A stretch of DNA of 64,000 nucleotides from assembly GCF_000325745.1 (NCBI RefSeq), contig NC_019907.1, positions 330,001-394,000 of the forward strand, read 5' to 3'. The stretch comes from Liberibacter crescens BT-1 (GTDB lineage: Bacteria; Pseudomonadota; Alphaproteobacteria; Rhizobiales; Rhizobiaceae). This document shows, one piece after another, positions 10,999 to 20,314 of the stretch; positions within the stretch are counted from its first letter, which is position 1, and every line of letters begins with the position of its first letter. Below the pieces are notes generated by a model. It did not search any database. It was not told where the DNA came from and saw only the letters and a list, made by a program, of their open reading frames with translations. Both the position numbers and the translations under genes were made by a program.

Positions 10999-11256
10999 AT
11001 GATAAAAGTATTTCTTGGAGTGTTACTATTTTTTAGTACATCTATCACATCAGTATTAGCTGAAACTTTGGATATTACTGCTCATGTACGAGAGATTAAA
11101 CCGAATAGTTTATCTCTTGTTCTTGATGATGGGAAAACATATCAAGTATCAGAAGAATTTAATTTTGATGGTTTGCAAGTCAATAACAAGGTAATCGTTC
11201 GATATACAGTCGTTAATGGTAAGAGAATGATTAATGACCTAGAAATCATTCATTAG
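10999..11256 (+). CDS. Small exported DUF1344 protein
   Basis: An 85-residue protein with a signal peptide (MIKVFLGVLLFFSTSITSVLA, cleavage before ETLD) followed by one small beta-rich domain (ITAHVREIKPNSLSLVLDDG, then KTYQVSEEFNFDGLQVNNKV). This pattern matches DUF1344, short periplasmic proteins common in Rhizobiales and of unknown function. The gene stands alone, convergent with fabI. Confidence 0.75.
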   Translation: MIKVFLGVLLFFSTSITSVLAETLDITAHVREIKPNSLSLVLDDGKTYQVSEEFNFDGLQVNNKVIVRYTVVNGKRMINDLEIIH

Positions 11257-11298
11257 CTTTTAATGAATGATAATGTAAGGCATGGGTCTTTTAAAGCA

Positions 11299-12138
11299 TT
11301 ATTTTGCATGAAGTTTTTCGCCGTTCAGGACTGTTGATATATCGGGTGCATCTTCAGCTTTCATTCCGATTACATGATATCCTGCATCTACATAATGACA
11401 TTCACCAGTCACACCGCTAGAAAGGTCAGAGAGCAGGTAGAGAGCTGATTTTCCAACTTCTTCTGCTGATACATTGCGTTTTAGGGGTGCATTATATTCA
11501 TTCCATTTTAAAATATACCGAAAATCACCTATTCCAGAAGAAGCTAATGTTTTTATTGGTCCAGCAGATATAGAATTCACACGTATCCCGCGTTTTCCCA
11601 TGTCGACAGCAAGATATCGAATTGAAGCTTCCAGCGCTGCTTTAGCAACTCCCATAACATTATAATGGGGCATGACTTTTTCAGCACCGTAATATGTAAG
11701 GGTTAAAAGGCTTCCTTTATCGTTCATAATCGATTCTGCACGGGCTGCTAGAGCAGTAAACGAGTAAACAGAAATATCCATAGTATTGGAAAAATTGTGT
11801 CGAGTGGTATTTATATAACGACCCGTTAGCTCATTTTTGTCAGAAAAAGCAATGGCATGCACAAGGAAATCTATCTTTCCCCAATGTTTTTCTAAATTCA
11901 TAAAGACAGCTTCAATACTTTTTTCATCTGTAACATCGCAGTGACCTGCCATAAAAACATCCATATCTTCAACAAGCTCTTCAACACGCTTTTTTAGTGC
12001 ATTACCTTGCCATGTCAAAGCGATTTCAGCACCTGCTTCATGACAAGCTTTTGCAATTGCCCAAGCAATGGAGCGATTATTGGCTACTCCAAAAATAACC
12101 CCTCGTTTCTTTTTCATCAGATTGTTTGTTATCGGCAT
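11299..12138 (-). CDS. fabI: Enoyl-[acyl-carrier-protein] reductase (NADH)
   Basis: Catalyses the last reduction of each fatty-acid elongation cycle, enoyl-ACP to acyl-ACP. The 279-residue SDR-fold protein has the FabI nucleotide motif GVANNRSIAWAIAKA, the catalytic Tyr-x6-Lys (YNVMGVAKAA) and the substrate-loop region RVNSISAGPIKTLASSGI. The frame can open at TTG 12144, but ATG 12138 follows an AGGA site at good spacing. Divergent from pdxH, as in many Rhizobiales where fabI and pdxH are neighbours. Confidence 0.95.
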   Translation of the reverse strand: MPITNNLMKKKRGVIFGVANNRSIAWAIAKACHEAGAEIALTWQGNALKKRVEELVEDMDVFMAGHCDVTDEKSIEAVFMNLEKHWGKIDFLVHAIAFSDKNELTGRYINTTRHNFSNTMDISVYSFTALAARAESIMNDKGSLLTLTYYGAEKVMPHYNVMGVAKAALEASIRYLAVDMGKRGIRVNSISAGPIKTLASSGIGDFRYILKWNEYNAPLKRNVSAEEVGKSALYLLSDLSSGVTGECHYVDAGYHVIGMKAEDAPDISTVLNGEKLHAK

Positions 12139-12407
12139 ATCCAATTCCTATACAAAATCCTTGTTGAAGTTTGTGACATTGCATAGATTATGAAGTGGTT
12201 CAAGCATCACCTTAGCGTAATTATCCATGGTTATCCAAATTTGTACTTTTTAATAAAAAATTATGCAGAACTTTAAAATATTTTTTTCTGTAATTTTTAT
12301 TTTTATCATTTTTTATGAATTAAGCTACTGTTCTTATGGGATAAGTTGTTGTACAAGTCAATCCATTACTAAAAATATCCTTTTAGGATCTCATTGTCTT
12401 TGAAGAT

Positions 12408-13076
12408 ATGAAGAGTGTCAAGATGCAGAAAGATAATATTTTGGCAACTGCAAAAGATTATGTGCCTGTAACTGAAAATGATTATGTTGATAGGGAAGAA
12501 CCTTTTCAGTTATTTCAGGAATGGTTTAAGGAAGCTGAGCTTTCTGAGCCGAATAATCCGAATGCAGCAGCGCTATCTACGGTAGATGAGACAGGAATGC
12601 CGAATGCCCGTATGGTTTTGTTCAAGGATTTTGGGTACAGAGGTTTTGTATTTTATACCAATTATAGTAGCACTAAAGGTAGGGAGCTTCTTGCTAATCC
12701 CAAGGCAGCAGTATGTTTCCATTGGAAATTTCTATGTCGTCAGTTTCGGTTGCGTGGTCTTGTTGAAAAAGTTGATGATATTGATGCCGATACCTATTAT
12801 GCTTCACGCCCAAGAGAGCATCAGATTTCTGCATGGGCATCTAAGCAGTCACAACCATTACCGTGTCGATTTGTGTTAGATAAAGAAGTCATGAAATATA
12901 CAACACTCTATGCGTTCAGAGATATTCCTCGACCTTCTTGGTGGTCAGGTTTTCGTATTCGTCCACTTTTCATGGAGTTTTGGAACGAGCGTTCTTCTCG
13001 ATTACACGAAAGAATTGTATTCTCCTGTAATAATTTAGAAGATAGTCAATGGAAAAAAATGATTGTTTATCCTTAA
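12408..13076 (+). CDS. pdxH: Pyridoxamine 5'-phosphate oxidase
   Basis: FMN enzyme oxidising pyridoxine or pyridoxamine 5'-phosphate to pyridoxal phosphate in the last salvage/synthesis step. The 222-residue protein carries the FMN-binding stretch NARMVLFKDFGYRGFVFYTNY, the central SxKGRELLANPKAAVCFHW and the C-terminal dimerisation domain (WSGFRIRPLFMEFWNERSSRLHER). The end is WKKMIVYP where most homologues end in RLYP or RLxP, a minor divergence. A second in-frame ATG at 12423 could be the true start. Confidence 0.95.
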   Translation: MKSVKMQKDNILATAKDYVPVTENDYVDREEPFQLFQEWFKEAELSEPNNPNAAALSTVDETGMPNARMVLFKDFGYRGFVFYTNYSSTKGRELLANPKAAVCFHWKFLCRQFRLRGLVEKVDDIDADTYYASRPREHQISAWASKQSQPLPCRFVLDKEVMKYTTLYAFRDIPRPSWWSGFRIRPLFMEFWNERSSRLHERIVFSCNNLEDSQWKKMIVYP

Positions 13077-13163
13077 TTAAAGAATGAGATAAAAGTCTAT
13101 TCCTTCTTATCAATGACCATTTTATAATCAAAATAATTTTTGTATTGATAAACCTATAAGAGA

Positions 13164-14537
13164 TCAATAGGCATAGCTTTCAAAGCAGGGTTCAACAGAA
13201 TTGCCCCATAAACGATAGTATGCGTCTAGCATTTCATCGGCAAGAGTCATTTGGCTATTGATCATTTTCTCCAAAGGGAGCAGAAAGGTGGTTTCATCTT
13301 CATTTTGAGAATTGCGTTTAGCCCGTGCTTTGAGTCCATCCTTGGCGATAGCCACAACTTGAGATGCTATTTTACTCAAAGGTATTTTATTAATTGTTGC
13401 TTCCAATCCTTGCCAAGGAACGCTGATATGCAGTAAGTTGATATCTGCAAAAGACCATTGGGAGGTCAATGTATCAATAGCTTCTAATGCTGAAGAATCA
13501 TACAAAAGACCTACCCAGAAAGCTGAAACTGCAAGAATTTTATCAGGGGTACCTGAGTCAGTGCCACGCATCTCAATGTATTGTTTAAGTCGTACTTCTG
13601 GGAATAGTGTTGAAAGATGATTGGACCAATCTTGAAGGGTTGGTTGCCAATCTTTTATTCTATATTTTAATGCGCCATTCATAAACTGGCGAAATGTGAT
13701 ATCAGTACAGGTATGATAATTTTCGTCACGAATTACAAAATACATGGGGATATCAAGTGCCCATTGTATATAATCATTAAAGCCAAAATCTGGTTTGAAG
13801 ACAAAGGGTAAAAGGCCAGTACGTTTAGAATCAGTATTGCGCCAGATTTGGCTGCGCCATGATTTCATGCCATTAGGATGACCTTCTGTAAAAGGCGAAG
13901 CAGCAAAAAGAGCAGTTGCCAATGGTTGCAGTTTCATGGCAATAAGCATTTTTTTTGCCATATCTGCTTCACTTAAAAAATCAAGATTGACTTGGGCGGT
14001 ACACGTTCGATACATCATATCAAGACCGTTTTTACAGACTTTTGGCATATATTCGGCCATAATTTTATAGCGTGATTTGGGCATTCGTGGTGTTTCTTCT
14101 AATGTCCATTTTGGATTACTGCCCATGCCGATCATTCCCAGGTCAAGTGGATCAGTGATTTGTTTTAATGCTGTGATATGCCCATATATTTCAAGATTTG
14201 TTTCATGAAGATTGTTTAAAGGTGCTCCTGAGAGCTCAAATTGTCCTCCTGGCTCTAAAGATATCGCTGCATGATCAATCGGATTATATAAACCAATAAG
14301 ATGACCCTGATCGGTAATTGTTTCCCATCCTAGATTTTTTTTGAGAGCTTGTAAGAGAGTTAAAATGCTTCTCTCTCCTATATAGGGAATAGGGGTATGC
14401 ATTGATTTCGTAAAAATGAATTTTTCGTGTTCTACACCAATAGACAATTCTTTTTCTAATTTAATGCCAGAGCAAAAATATTCAATGAGATCTTCAATAG
14501 ATGTTACAATAATTTGGTTTAGGGAATCAGTATTCAT
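13164..14537 (-). CDS. gshA: Glutamate-cysteine ligase (class II, plant/alphaproteobacterial type)
   Basis: First enzyme of glutathione synthesis, making gamma-glutamylcysteine with ATP. The 457-residue product shows the GCS2-type pattern: IGVEHEKFIF near residue 34, LEPGGQFELSGAP near 95, MMYRTCTAQVNLDF near 175, GHPNGMKSWRSQIW near 222, and IEMRGTDSGTP near 320. Its length (about 455) is normal for rhizobial and plant enzymes and unlike the E. coli class I enzyme. A Shine-Dalgarno AAGGAA lies 8 nt before the ATG. Probably in one transcript with rsmE, 91 nt upstream on the same strand. Confidence 0.94.
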   Translation of the reverse strand: MNTDSLNQIIVTSIEDLIEYFCSGIKLEKELSIGVEHEKFIFTKSMHTPIPYIGERSILTLLQALKKNLGWETITDQGHLIGLYNPIDHAAISLEPGGQFELSGAPLNNLHETNLEIYGHITALKQITDPLDLGMIGMGSNPKWTLEETPRMPKSRYKIMAEYMPKVCKNGLDMMYRTCTAQVNLDFLSEADMAKKMLIAMKLQPLATALFAASPFTEGHPNGMKSWRSQIWRNTDSKRTGLLPFVFKPDFGFNDYIQWALDIPMYFVIRDENYHTCTDITFRQFMNGALKYRIKDWQPTLQDWSNHLSTLFPEVRLKQYIEMRGTDSGTPDKILAVSAFWVGLLYDSSALEAIDTLTSQWSFADINLLHISVPWQGLEATINKIPLSKIASQVVAIAKDGLKARAKRNSQNEDETTFLLPLEKMINSQMTLADEMLDAYYRLWGNSVEPCFESYAY

Positions 14538-14628
14538 GAATATTCCTTGAAAAGGATGAATAGAATTTCAGTGGTAAGAATATAGGTCAGTTTATTCTTT
14601 GATTTATCTGTGAATAGTACAATTTTTT

Positions 14629-15378
14629 CTATCTATCGTTATTACGCCAGTCACCATATAATGCTTGGACTAAAACCATTAGTGCTACTGCTGCAGTATC
14701 TGATCGAAGAATTCTTGGCCCTAGAGAAACAGCACTTACAAAAGGCAATTCTTGTAATCTTTGTCTTTCCTCTATGCTAAAGCCTCCTTCTGGTCCTATA
14801 AGGATTGCTAAAGAAGTTGTTGATAATTGCGTAAGGGTTTCCAGGGGATTTCTTGTTTTTTGCCGTTCATCTGCAAAAATAATTTGTTTATTTGGTGGCC
14901 AATTTTCAAGAAGTGTTGTAAGTTTAATAGGTTTCTCAATTCGTGGAATACTTAAAATTCCACATTGCTCTGCTGCACCAACAGCATAGTCTAATAGACG
15001 ATTCATGTTGGTTATCTTCCCTTGTGTATGATCAGTGATCACTGGTCGGATAGTTGCAAATCCCATCTCAACTGCTTTTTGGATGATATAATCAAGGCGT
15101 TCGACCTTTAAAAGAGAAAAAAGATATTCAAAATTTCCACTCTTTTTTTGTTGTCGAATTTGTTTAATAATATTAAAAATAAGGCGTTTACCTGATAGAT
15201 AAGAAATATTGCCTATCCATTCTCCGTCGTGTCCATTAAAAAGAAGAATCTCTTCACCTTCCTTCATTCGTAAAACATGTTTGATATAATGATATTGTTT
15301 CTCATTAGCGGCTCCCTGTTTTCCAGCTTGCAAAGGGAATTCAATAAAAAGACGTTTTAATAATGACCTTTGAACCAT
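14629..15378 (-). CDS. rsmE: 16S rRNA (uracil(1498)-N(3))-methyltransferase RsmE
   Basis: SAM-dependent SPOUT methyltransferase modifying U1498 of 16S rRNA. The 249-residue protein has an N-terminal PUA-like domain (HYIKHVLRMKEGEEILLFNGHDGEW) and the C-terminal knot with the diagnostic motifs IGPEGGFSIEE and LGPRILRSDTA. It lies upstream of gshA on the same strand, matching rhizobial order (rsmE-gshA). Confidence 0.95.
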   Translation of the reverse strand: MVQRSLLKRLFIEFPLQAGKQGAANEKQYHYIKHVLRMKEGEEILLFNGHDGEWIGNISYLSGKRLIFNIIKQIRQQKKSGNFEYLFSLLKVERLDYIIQKAVEMGFATIRPVITDHTQGKITNMNRLLDYAVGAAEQCGILSIPRIEKPIKLTTLLENWPPNKQIIFADERQKTRNPLETLTQLSTTSLAILIGPEGGFSIEERQRLQELPFVSAVSLGPRILRSDTAAVALMVLVQALYGDWRNNDR

Positions 15379-15867
15379 ATCAGTCTTGATGTAAACTATA
15401 GAATTTGATTATTTTTTAGAGTTATAGAAGAAATATAAAGTGTTTTTATGGTTAAAGAAGAGAATAATTTTACTTTTTATTTTAGATAATTTTATTAGCA
15501 TATTACAAGAATTTTATTGCATAATTTCTTGTGGGTCAATGCTTACCATAGATGGTGGTATTTATTTTCGAAATGTCTCGTAATTTGAGATATCATTTTT
15601 TTCCAGTATTTATATTGCATAGGATTTCTTGATAGGAATTTTGCAACGTACAATTTTTTTTGGCAGTCAAAATCTCAAAGGGGAAGATTCTTTGTAGCAA
15701 AAAATTATATCTTTAAAATTCAAAATTATTTTAGTATAAAATACAACTTTTTGTATAGTAGATTGAGTTCATTAAAGAGTTTAGAAAGGATTTTCAATAT
15801 CGTTAAGGATTTATATATAATATTCTTACCTATCTAAAATTGCCTTCAATTAAGGAGATGTTGTTGA
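15379..15867. other. Gene-free spacer
   Basis: About 490 AT-rich bases between divergently transcribed rsmE and the DUF3422 gene. No coding frame or RNA gene is recognisable. The AAGGAG ribosome site of the downstream gene lies at its right edge. Confidence 0.5.
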
Positions 15868-17133
15868 ATGGTTTCTAAAAATTTGAAATTGTCTTTTTAT
15901 CCAGACAGAGATGCTGCTTTAAATGAAATTCATGCTCGTCCTTCTTTCCCTGTTTCTTCGCCAGACATCGTTTTTCAAATGACCATTATGTCAGAAGCTT
16001 CTCTTGAGGAGCATTATGATATCCTTAGAAAAATTTCAGGCAATAATAATCTTTTTATGCCATCAGACGATGCTCTCAGTTATTCCATTCCCTGGGAATA
16101 TGGAACATTATTTTGGGAGCGTCATAAGGAATTTTCTTCCTGGTTTTGGAACACTCCTGTTACAGAAAAGTTTGGGCAGAAGGCGGATATTTATCCTTTT
16201 CAAGAGAATATTCCTTTGCCAGGATTATTTATGTCAGGAACTAGGATTGAAGTTCGGCCGCCTGGTCTCTTGGTTGATGAGGCAATTAAGACATTTAATT
16301 CCACTAGTCTTTGCCGTTCCATGGTTGCTAATAATCAGGCGCAAGTTATTACTGATTTTCATCAGGATGAGGAAGGTTTTACTCGGATATTGGTGGTGGA
16401 TTATGGTATGTCGTCACTGGCTAGAAGCTTTCTTGTTCAGAGACTTATTGATATTGACGTTTATCGTACATTATCAATGTTATGTTTGCCTTTAATAAAA
16501 AAGCTTTCTCCTGAAATTATGTCAATTGAAACGAATCTTACACGTGTTACACAAAATATGACCTTAAACGCTCGTGAAAATTTTGATTCCTTGTTGTTAG
16601 AGATAACCTCTCTTGCTGTCAGGCTAGAGGCAAGTGCAGCAATGAGTATACGACGTTTTGCGGCTAGTGTTGCATATAGTGAAATTGTTTCTGAACGTAT
16701 AGCTATGATTTCTGAAATTGCCGTTCCTGGTTTTGAAACATTGGGTGTGTTTTTGGAGCGTCGTATGGCGCCTGCGATGCGGACTTGTCGAGCCTTTGAA
16801 AAACGGCAATCAGTCCTTTCAACAAAGCTCTCACGAGTGACTATTATTATTAGAAGTTGGGTTGATGTTGAAAAAATGCGTCAGAGCAATTCGTTGCTGG
16901 AATCAATGGACAGGCGTGCAGATGTACAATCAAGAATAAGTAGAGCTGTAGAAAATTTTTCTATTTTTGCTGTTGCTTATTATCTATTAATGCTCATAAA
17001 AGAGTTATCTACAGCACTTCAAGAAGTGGGTATTAATATTAATAATCGTGTTTTCATACTTTTGATCTTTCCTTTTATGCTTTTTGGATGTTGGTATTTT
17101 ATGAAACGTATCTATGATGCTCATCAATTATAA
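15868..17133 (+). CDS. DUF3422 family membrane-anchored protein
   Basis: A 421-residue protein of unknown function. The N-terminus (LNEIHARPSFPVSSPDIVFQM) is the characteristic start of DUF3422 proteins, found widely in Alpha-, Beta- and Gammaproteobacteria. The middle is alpha-helical with a probable coiled coil (residues 200-350). The C-terminus has two hydrophobic segments, about 362-385 and 392-415, that should anchor it in the inner membrane. An AAGGAGATG site precedes ATG 15868. No operon partner is visible. Confidence 0.85.
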   Translation: MVSKNLKLSFYPDRDAALNEIHARPSFPVSSPDIVFQMTIMSEASLEEHYDILRKISGNNNLFMPSDDALSYSIPWEYGTLFWERHKEFSSWFWNTPVTEKFGQKADIYPFQENIPLPGLFMSGTRIEVRPPGLLVDEAIKTFNSTSLCRSMVANNQAQVITDFHQDEEGFTRILVVDYGMSSLARSFLVQRLIDIDVYRTLSMLCLPLIKKLSPEIMSIETNLTRVTQNMTLNARENFDSLLLEITSLAVRLEASAAMSIRRFAASVAYSEIVSERIAMISEIAVPGFETLGVFLERRMAPAMRTCRAFEKRQSVLSTKLSRVTIIIRSWVDVEKMRQSNSLLESMDRRADVQSRISRAVENFSIFAVAYYLLMLIKELSTALQEVGININNRVFILLIFPFMLFGCWYFMKRIYDAHQL

Positions 17134-17406
17134 ATGGGAGCAGTGGTTATTTTCTTTGATTTTGTGGATTACTGTACAAGAATCTATTTTATATCTTAAC
17201 GCATGAAAATATATTCGGGTATCTTGGTTTGGATAGACTATTTTAAGGTACAACATGCTTAAGAAATATTTTTATTATATTTAGGAATAAAAATATAAAA
17301 TAGTATTTTGGGGAAATAGGGTTTAAAGAAGTAAAGGGCTGGTTGGTGAGGATGATCTGGTTTCTTTTTGATGATGAAGTCTTTGTATAAATAAGGTGAT
17401 GTTCAT

Positions 17407-19293
17407 ATGATGGAAATGATGAGAAAGGTTTCTCGTACTTGGATAGCAAAGGGTTTTTTATTACTTTTTGTTATTTCCTTTAGTATTTGGGGTATATCAT
17501 CGAATGATATATTCCATTCTTCAGGTTCTTCAACGGTTATTTCAGTTGGACATCAAAAGATTTCAGCTAATTTTTTCCGCAATGTTTGGAAGCAGGAGCT
17601 GGCTCTTGTCTCGCAGCAATTAGGTTTTCAGATTACTCCAGAGCAAGCCCAGGCTTTTGGGATTGAGCGAAAGATATCTGAGAATTTGATTGGAGGTGCA
17701 GCGATTGATCAGTTTGCTGAAGATCTAAATATGGGAGTTTCTCGCGATTATTTGGCTAAAAATATTGCACAGCAAGCTATGTTCAAGGGAGCAGATGGTA
17801 AATTTGATGAGAAAATTTTTGCAGCTCGGCTCCTTAATGCTGGTATTTCTGAAAGTGAATATATCACAATTAATAAACAAATGATTTTGCGCTCTGAGAT
17901 GTTTAATTTGCTATTAGGTGGCGTCAAGGCACCTAAAGCACTTTTTGATGAATTATTACGTTATTATAATGAAATGAGATCTATTGAATATATTGTGCTG
18001 ACTAAGAACAATATTGATCCGATATCTCCGCCAAAAGATGAAATTGTTAAGAAGTGGTTTGAAACAGTACGAGGTAATTATCGTAGTCCTGAGTATCGTA
18101 AAATTGTTTATTTATTTCTTGATGTTAATGAAAAAGCAAAGACTTTTTCACTAACAGACGATGAATTACGAGCAGAATATGAGAAGCGAAAAGAGGAATA
18201 TCGTATTCCAGGGAATCGTACTCTGGAACAACTTTTGTTTCCTAATAAAAAAGTTGCTATGTCTGCTCTTAAGTCAATCAAGGATGGAAGAAAAACCTTT
18301 GATGATCTCATCAGAGAATCTGGGAAAAAACCAGCCGATATTTTATTAGGAACCTTTACAAAAGAGCAGGTGCCTAATCAATTTTTGGTTGATCCTGTTT
18401 TTGCTGTTACTGAAGAAGGGGGGACAACTGATGTTATTAATGGGCCTTTCGGGTCTGTCATTGTTAGAGTTACCCATATCAATAAGGACAGGATAAAAGC
18501 ATTTGAGGAAATCAAGGAAGAATTAAGTCAAAGTATACGTTTAATCAAGGCGCGTCAATCAATTGCAGAAACATATACAAAATACAATAAGTTGCTTTCT
18601 GAAGGAAAAAGTCTTGAAGAAATTGCAAAGAGTAATAATCTTCATATAGAAGAGTTATCTCCAGTTGACGCCTCTGGACTTGATATTCATGGCCAGAAAA
18701 TTTATAAGAATATTCCTTATTTTCAAGATTTGGTTTCTCGAGCATTTGAAGTTCAAAAAGGAGTTGAAAGTGATCCCTTATCATTTCCAGATGGTAGTTA
18801 TATGTGGTTTGAGGTAAAGGATATCGTTCCTGATCGAGATAGAGGTTTTGAAGAAGTTCGATCTAAAGTTATAAATGATTGGATACATGAAAAAGAACAG
18901 GAGTCGTTATCTGAGCGCGCTAGAAGTTTAGTAGATGAAGTGAAAAAAGGGCGTAATTTTTCAGACATTGCTGCTAATTTTCATTTAGAGATTAAAAATA
19001 AAGTTGGTATTATGCGTGAACAAGAAGATAATTTCTTAGGGCATGAGGGTGAAGTAGCAGTTTTTTCTGGTCCTTTAGGAATAACAGGTAATTTTTTAAC
19101 TAAAGGAAATTCAGAGCAGGTTATTTTTAGAGTTATAAAATCTGAAGTTGTTACTTCAAAGAAGCCATCTTTTTCTATGGAGTTATTAGAAGAGAATTTA
19201 AGACAGAATCTTCTAGAAGAGATTGTTGCTAGTCTTAAGAATAAGTATAAAATTTATTTTAATTATCAGCTCATGAAAAAATGGATGCAGTGA
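17407..19293 (+). CDS. ppiD: PpiD-like periplasmic peptidyl-prolyl isomerase/chaperone
   Basis: Inner-membrane-anchored folding factor acting on newly exported proteins. The 628-residue protein begins with a cytoplasmic tail and one membrane helix (GFLLLFVISFSIWGI). It continues with a SurA-N/PpiD-type chaperone domain (ISVGHQKISANFFRNVWKQ, a typical PpiD start) and a central parvulin-like region near 255-380 (RTLEQLLFPNKK, FGSVIVRVTHI). The parvulin domain looks divergent and may be catalytically weak. SD AAGGTGAT precedes ATG 17407. In Rhizobiales ppiD is followed by trpD-trpC, and exactly that position holds the decayed trp genes here. Confidence 0.9.
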   Translation: MMEMMRKVSRTWIAKGFLLLFVISFSIWGISSNDIFHSSGSSTVISVGHQKISANFFRNVWKQELALVSQQLGFQITPEQAQAFGIERKISENLIGGAAIDQFAEDLNMGVSRDYLAKNIAQQAMFKGADGKFDEKIFAARLLNAGISESEYITINKQMILRSEMFNLLLGGVKAPKALFDELLRYYNEMRSIEYIVLTKNNIDPISPPKDEIVKKWFETVRGNYRSPEYRKIVYLFLDVNEKAKTFSLTDDELRAEYEKRKEEYRIPGNRTLEQLLFPNKKVAMSALKSIKDGRKTFDDLIRESGKKPADILLGTFTKEQVPNQFLVDPVFAVTEEGGTTDVINGPFGSVIVRVTHINKDRIKAFEEIKEELSQSIRLIKARQSIAETYTKYNKLLSEGKSLEEIAKSNNLHIEELSPVDASGLDIHGQKIYKNIPYFQDLVSRAFEVQKGVESDPLSFPDGSYMWFEVKDIVPDRDRGFEEVRSKVINDWIHEKEQESLSERARSLVDEVKKGRNFSDIAANFHLEIKNKVGIMREQEDNFLGHEGEVAVFSGPLGITGNFLTKGNSEQVIFRVIKSEVVTSKKPSFSMELLEENLRQNLLEEIVASLKNKYKIYFNYQLMKKWMQ

Positions 19294-19312
19294 TGGTCTA
19301 GAAAGCTTAAGT

Positions 19313-19441
19313 ATGATTAAGAATTTTTTATGTAAAATTTTTGATAAACATTCCTTGTCGCAGGAAGAGGTTTTGGATAAAGGAAGAGTAAAAATGCTTT
19401 TAAACAAAGTAGCTGCTTTTCAAAAAAATCTATGCGTTTAA
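19313..19441 (+). pseudogene. trpD: trpD remnant: N- and C-terminal ends joined by a large internal deletion
   Basis: A 42-codon frame whose first 22 residues (KIFDKHSLSQEEVLD) resemble the start of anthranilate phosphoribosyltransferase. Its last 20 (KGRVKMLLNKVAAFQK) resemble the final helix of the same enzyme. The roughly 300 residues between them are missing. The position, between ppiD and trpC, is where rhizobial trpD lies. The identification rests on short stretches and on synteny; the product could not be enzymatic. Confidence 0.6.
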
Positions 19442-19450
19442 GTTAATTCC

Positions 19451-20247
19451 ATGACCAATACACTTAAAATTTTTTTTCCTATAAATATCAGTAAATTTCA
19501 ATATCTAAAGAATTAATTTCGATTTCAGATTTAAAATCTAAGGCTTAAACTCAATCTCCACCTCGTGATTTTATAGGAGCTCTCCTTAAAAAGGAATGTG
19601 AAAAAAATATGCTTTGATTGCAGAAGTTAAATCAGAAAGTCCAAGTAAGGGTGTTATAAGAAAAGGATTTTCTCTCTATGATGTTGTTAGTGCCTATGAT
19701 CGTGGTGGAGCTGCTTGTTTATCCATATTAACTGATTTTTCAAGTTTTCAAGGATCAATTCATTATATTCTGCAGGCAAAAAAGCTTTGTAGTTTACCTA
19801 TTCTACGAAAAAATTTTATGCTGGATTGTTATCAGGTATATGAAGCGCGTGCTACGGGGCAGATGGTATTTTGTTAATTATGAGTATTGTAGCTGATCAG
19901 ACAGCAGAAGAAATAGAAAACTGTGCGCTTTCATTAAGAATGCAAGTTTTAATTGAAGTTCATGATGAGAAAGATTTGGAGAGGGCTTTAACTAGGAAAG
20001 CAAAATTGATAAGCATTAATAATCGAATCGTGATCTGAGAACTTTTGAGATAGATATAAATAACAGTAGGAGACTATCTCCCTTGTTGCCTTCTGGTTAT
20101 ATTATTGTAAATGAAAGTGGTATAAGAAGTAATGATGATTGTAAATCTTTAAAAGAAGTAGGAATATCAGCATTTTTAATTGGAGAATTCTTAATGAGAG
20201 AAGAGGATATAGAAGATGCAAATTATAGGATTATATCCTATAATTGA
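19451..20247 (+). pseudogene. trpC: trpC (indole-3-glycerol phosphate synthase) pseudogene
   Basis: Nearly the whole TrpC barrel can be read across frames: QSPPRDFIGAL, LIAEVKSESPSKG, YDRGGAACLSILTD, LPILRKNFMLDCYQVYEARA, ADGILLIMSIVADQT, VLIEVHDEKDLERAL, INNR-DLRTFEIDINNSRRL, VNESGIRS and FLIGEFLMREED. Lesions are a TAA stop at 19546-19548, a frameshift near 19605, a frameshift near 19860 (GGGGC) and a 5-base tandem duplication (AATCGAATCG, 20021-20030). The longest uninterrupted stretch is only about 87 codons. The gene is therefore dead but recent enough for every conserved block to be legible. Confidence 0.93.
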
Positions 20248-20314
20248 TGTTATATGATATCAGTTTTTTACTAAGAAGAATTTTTAATATTTAGAGAAGT
20301 TTTATCCTATATTT

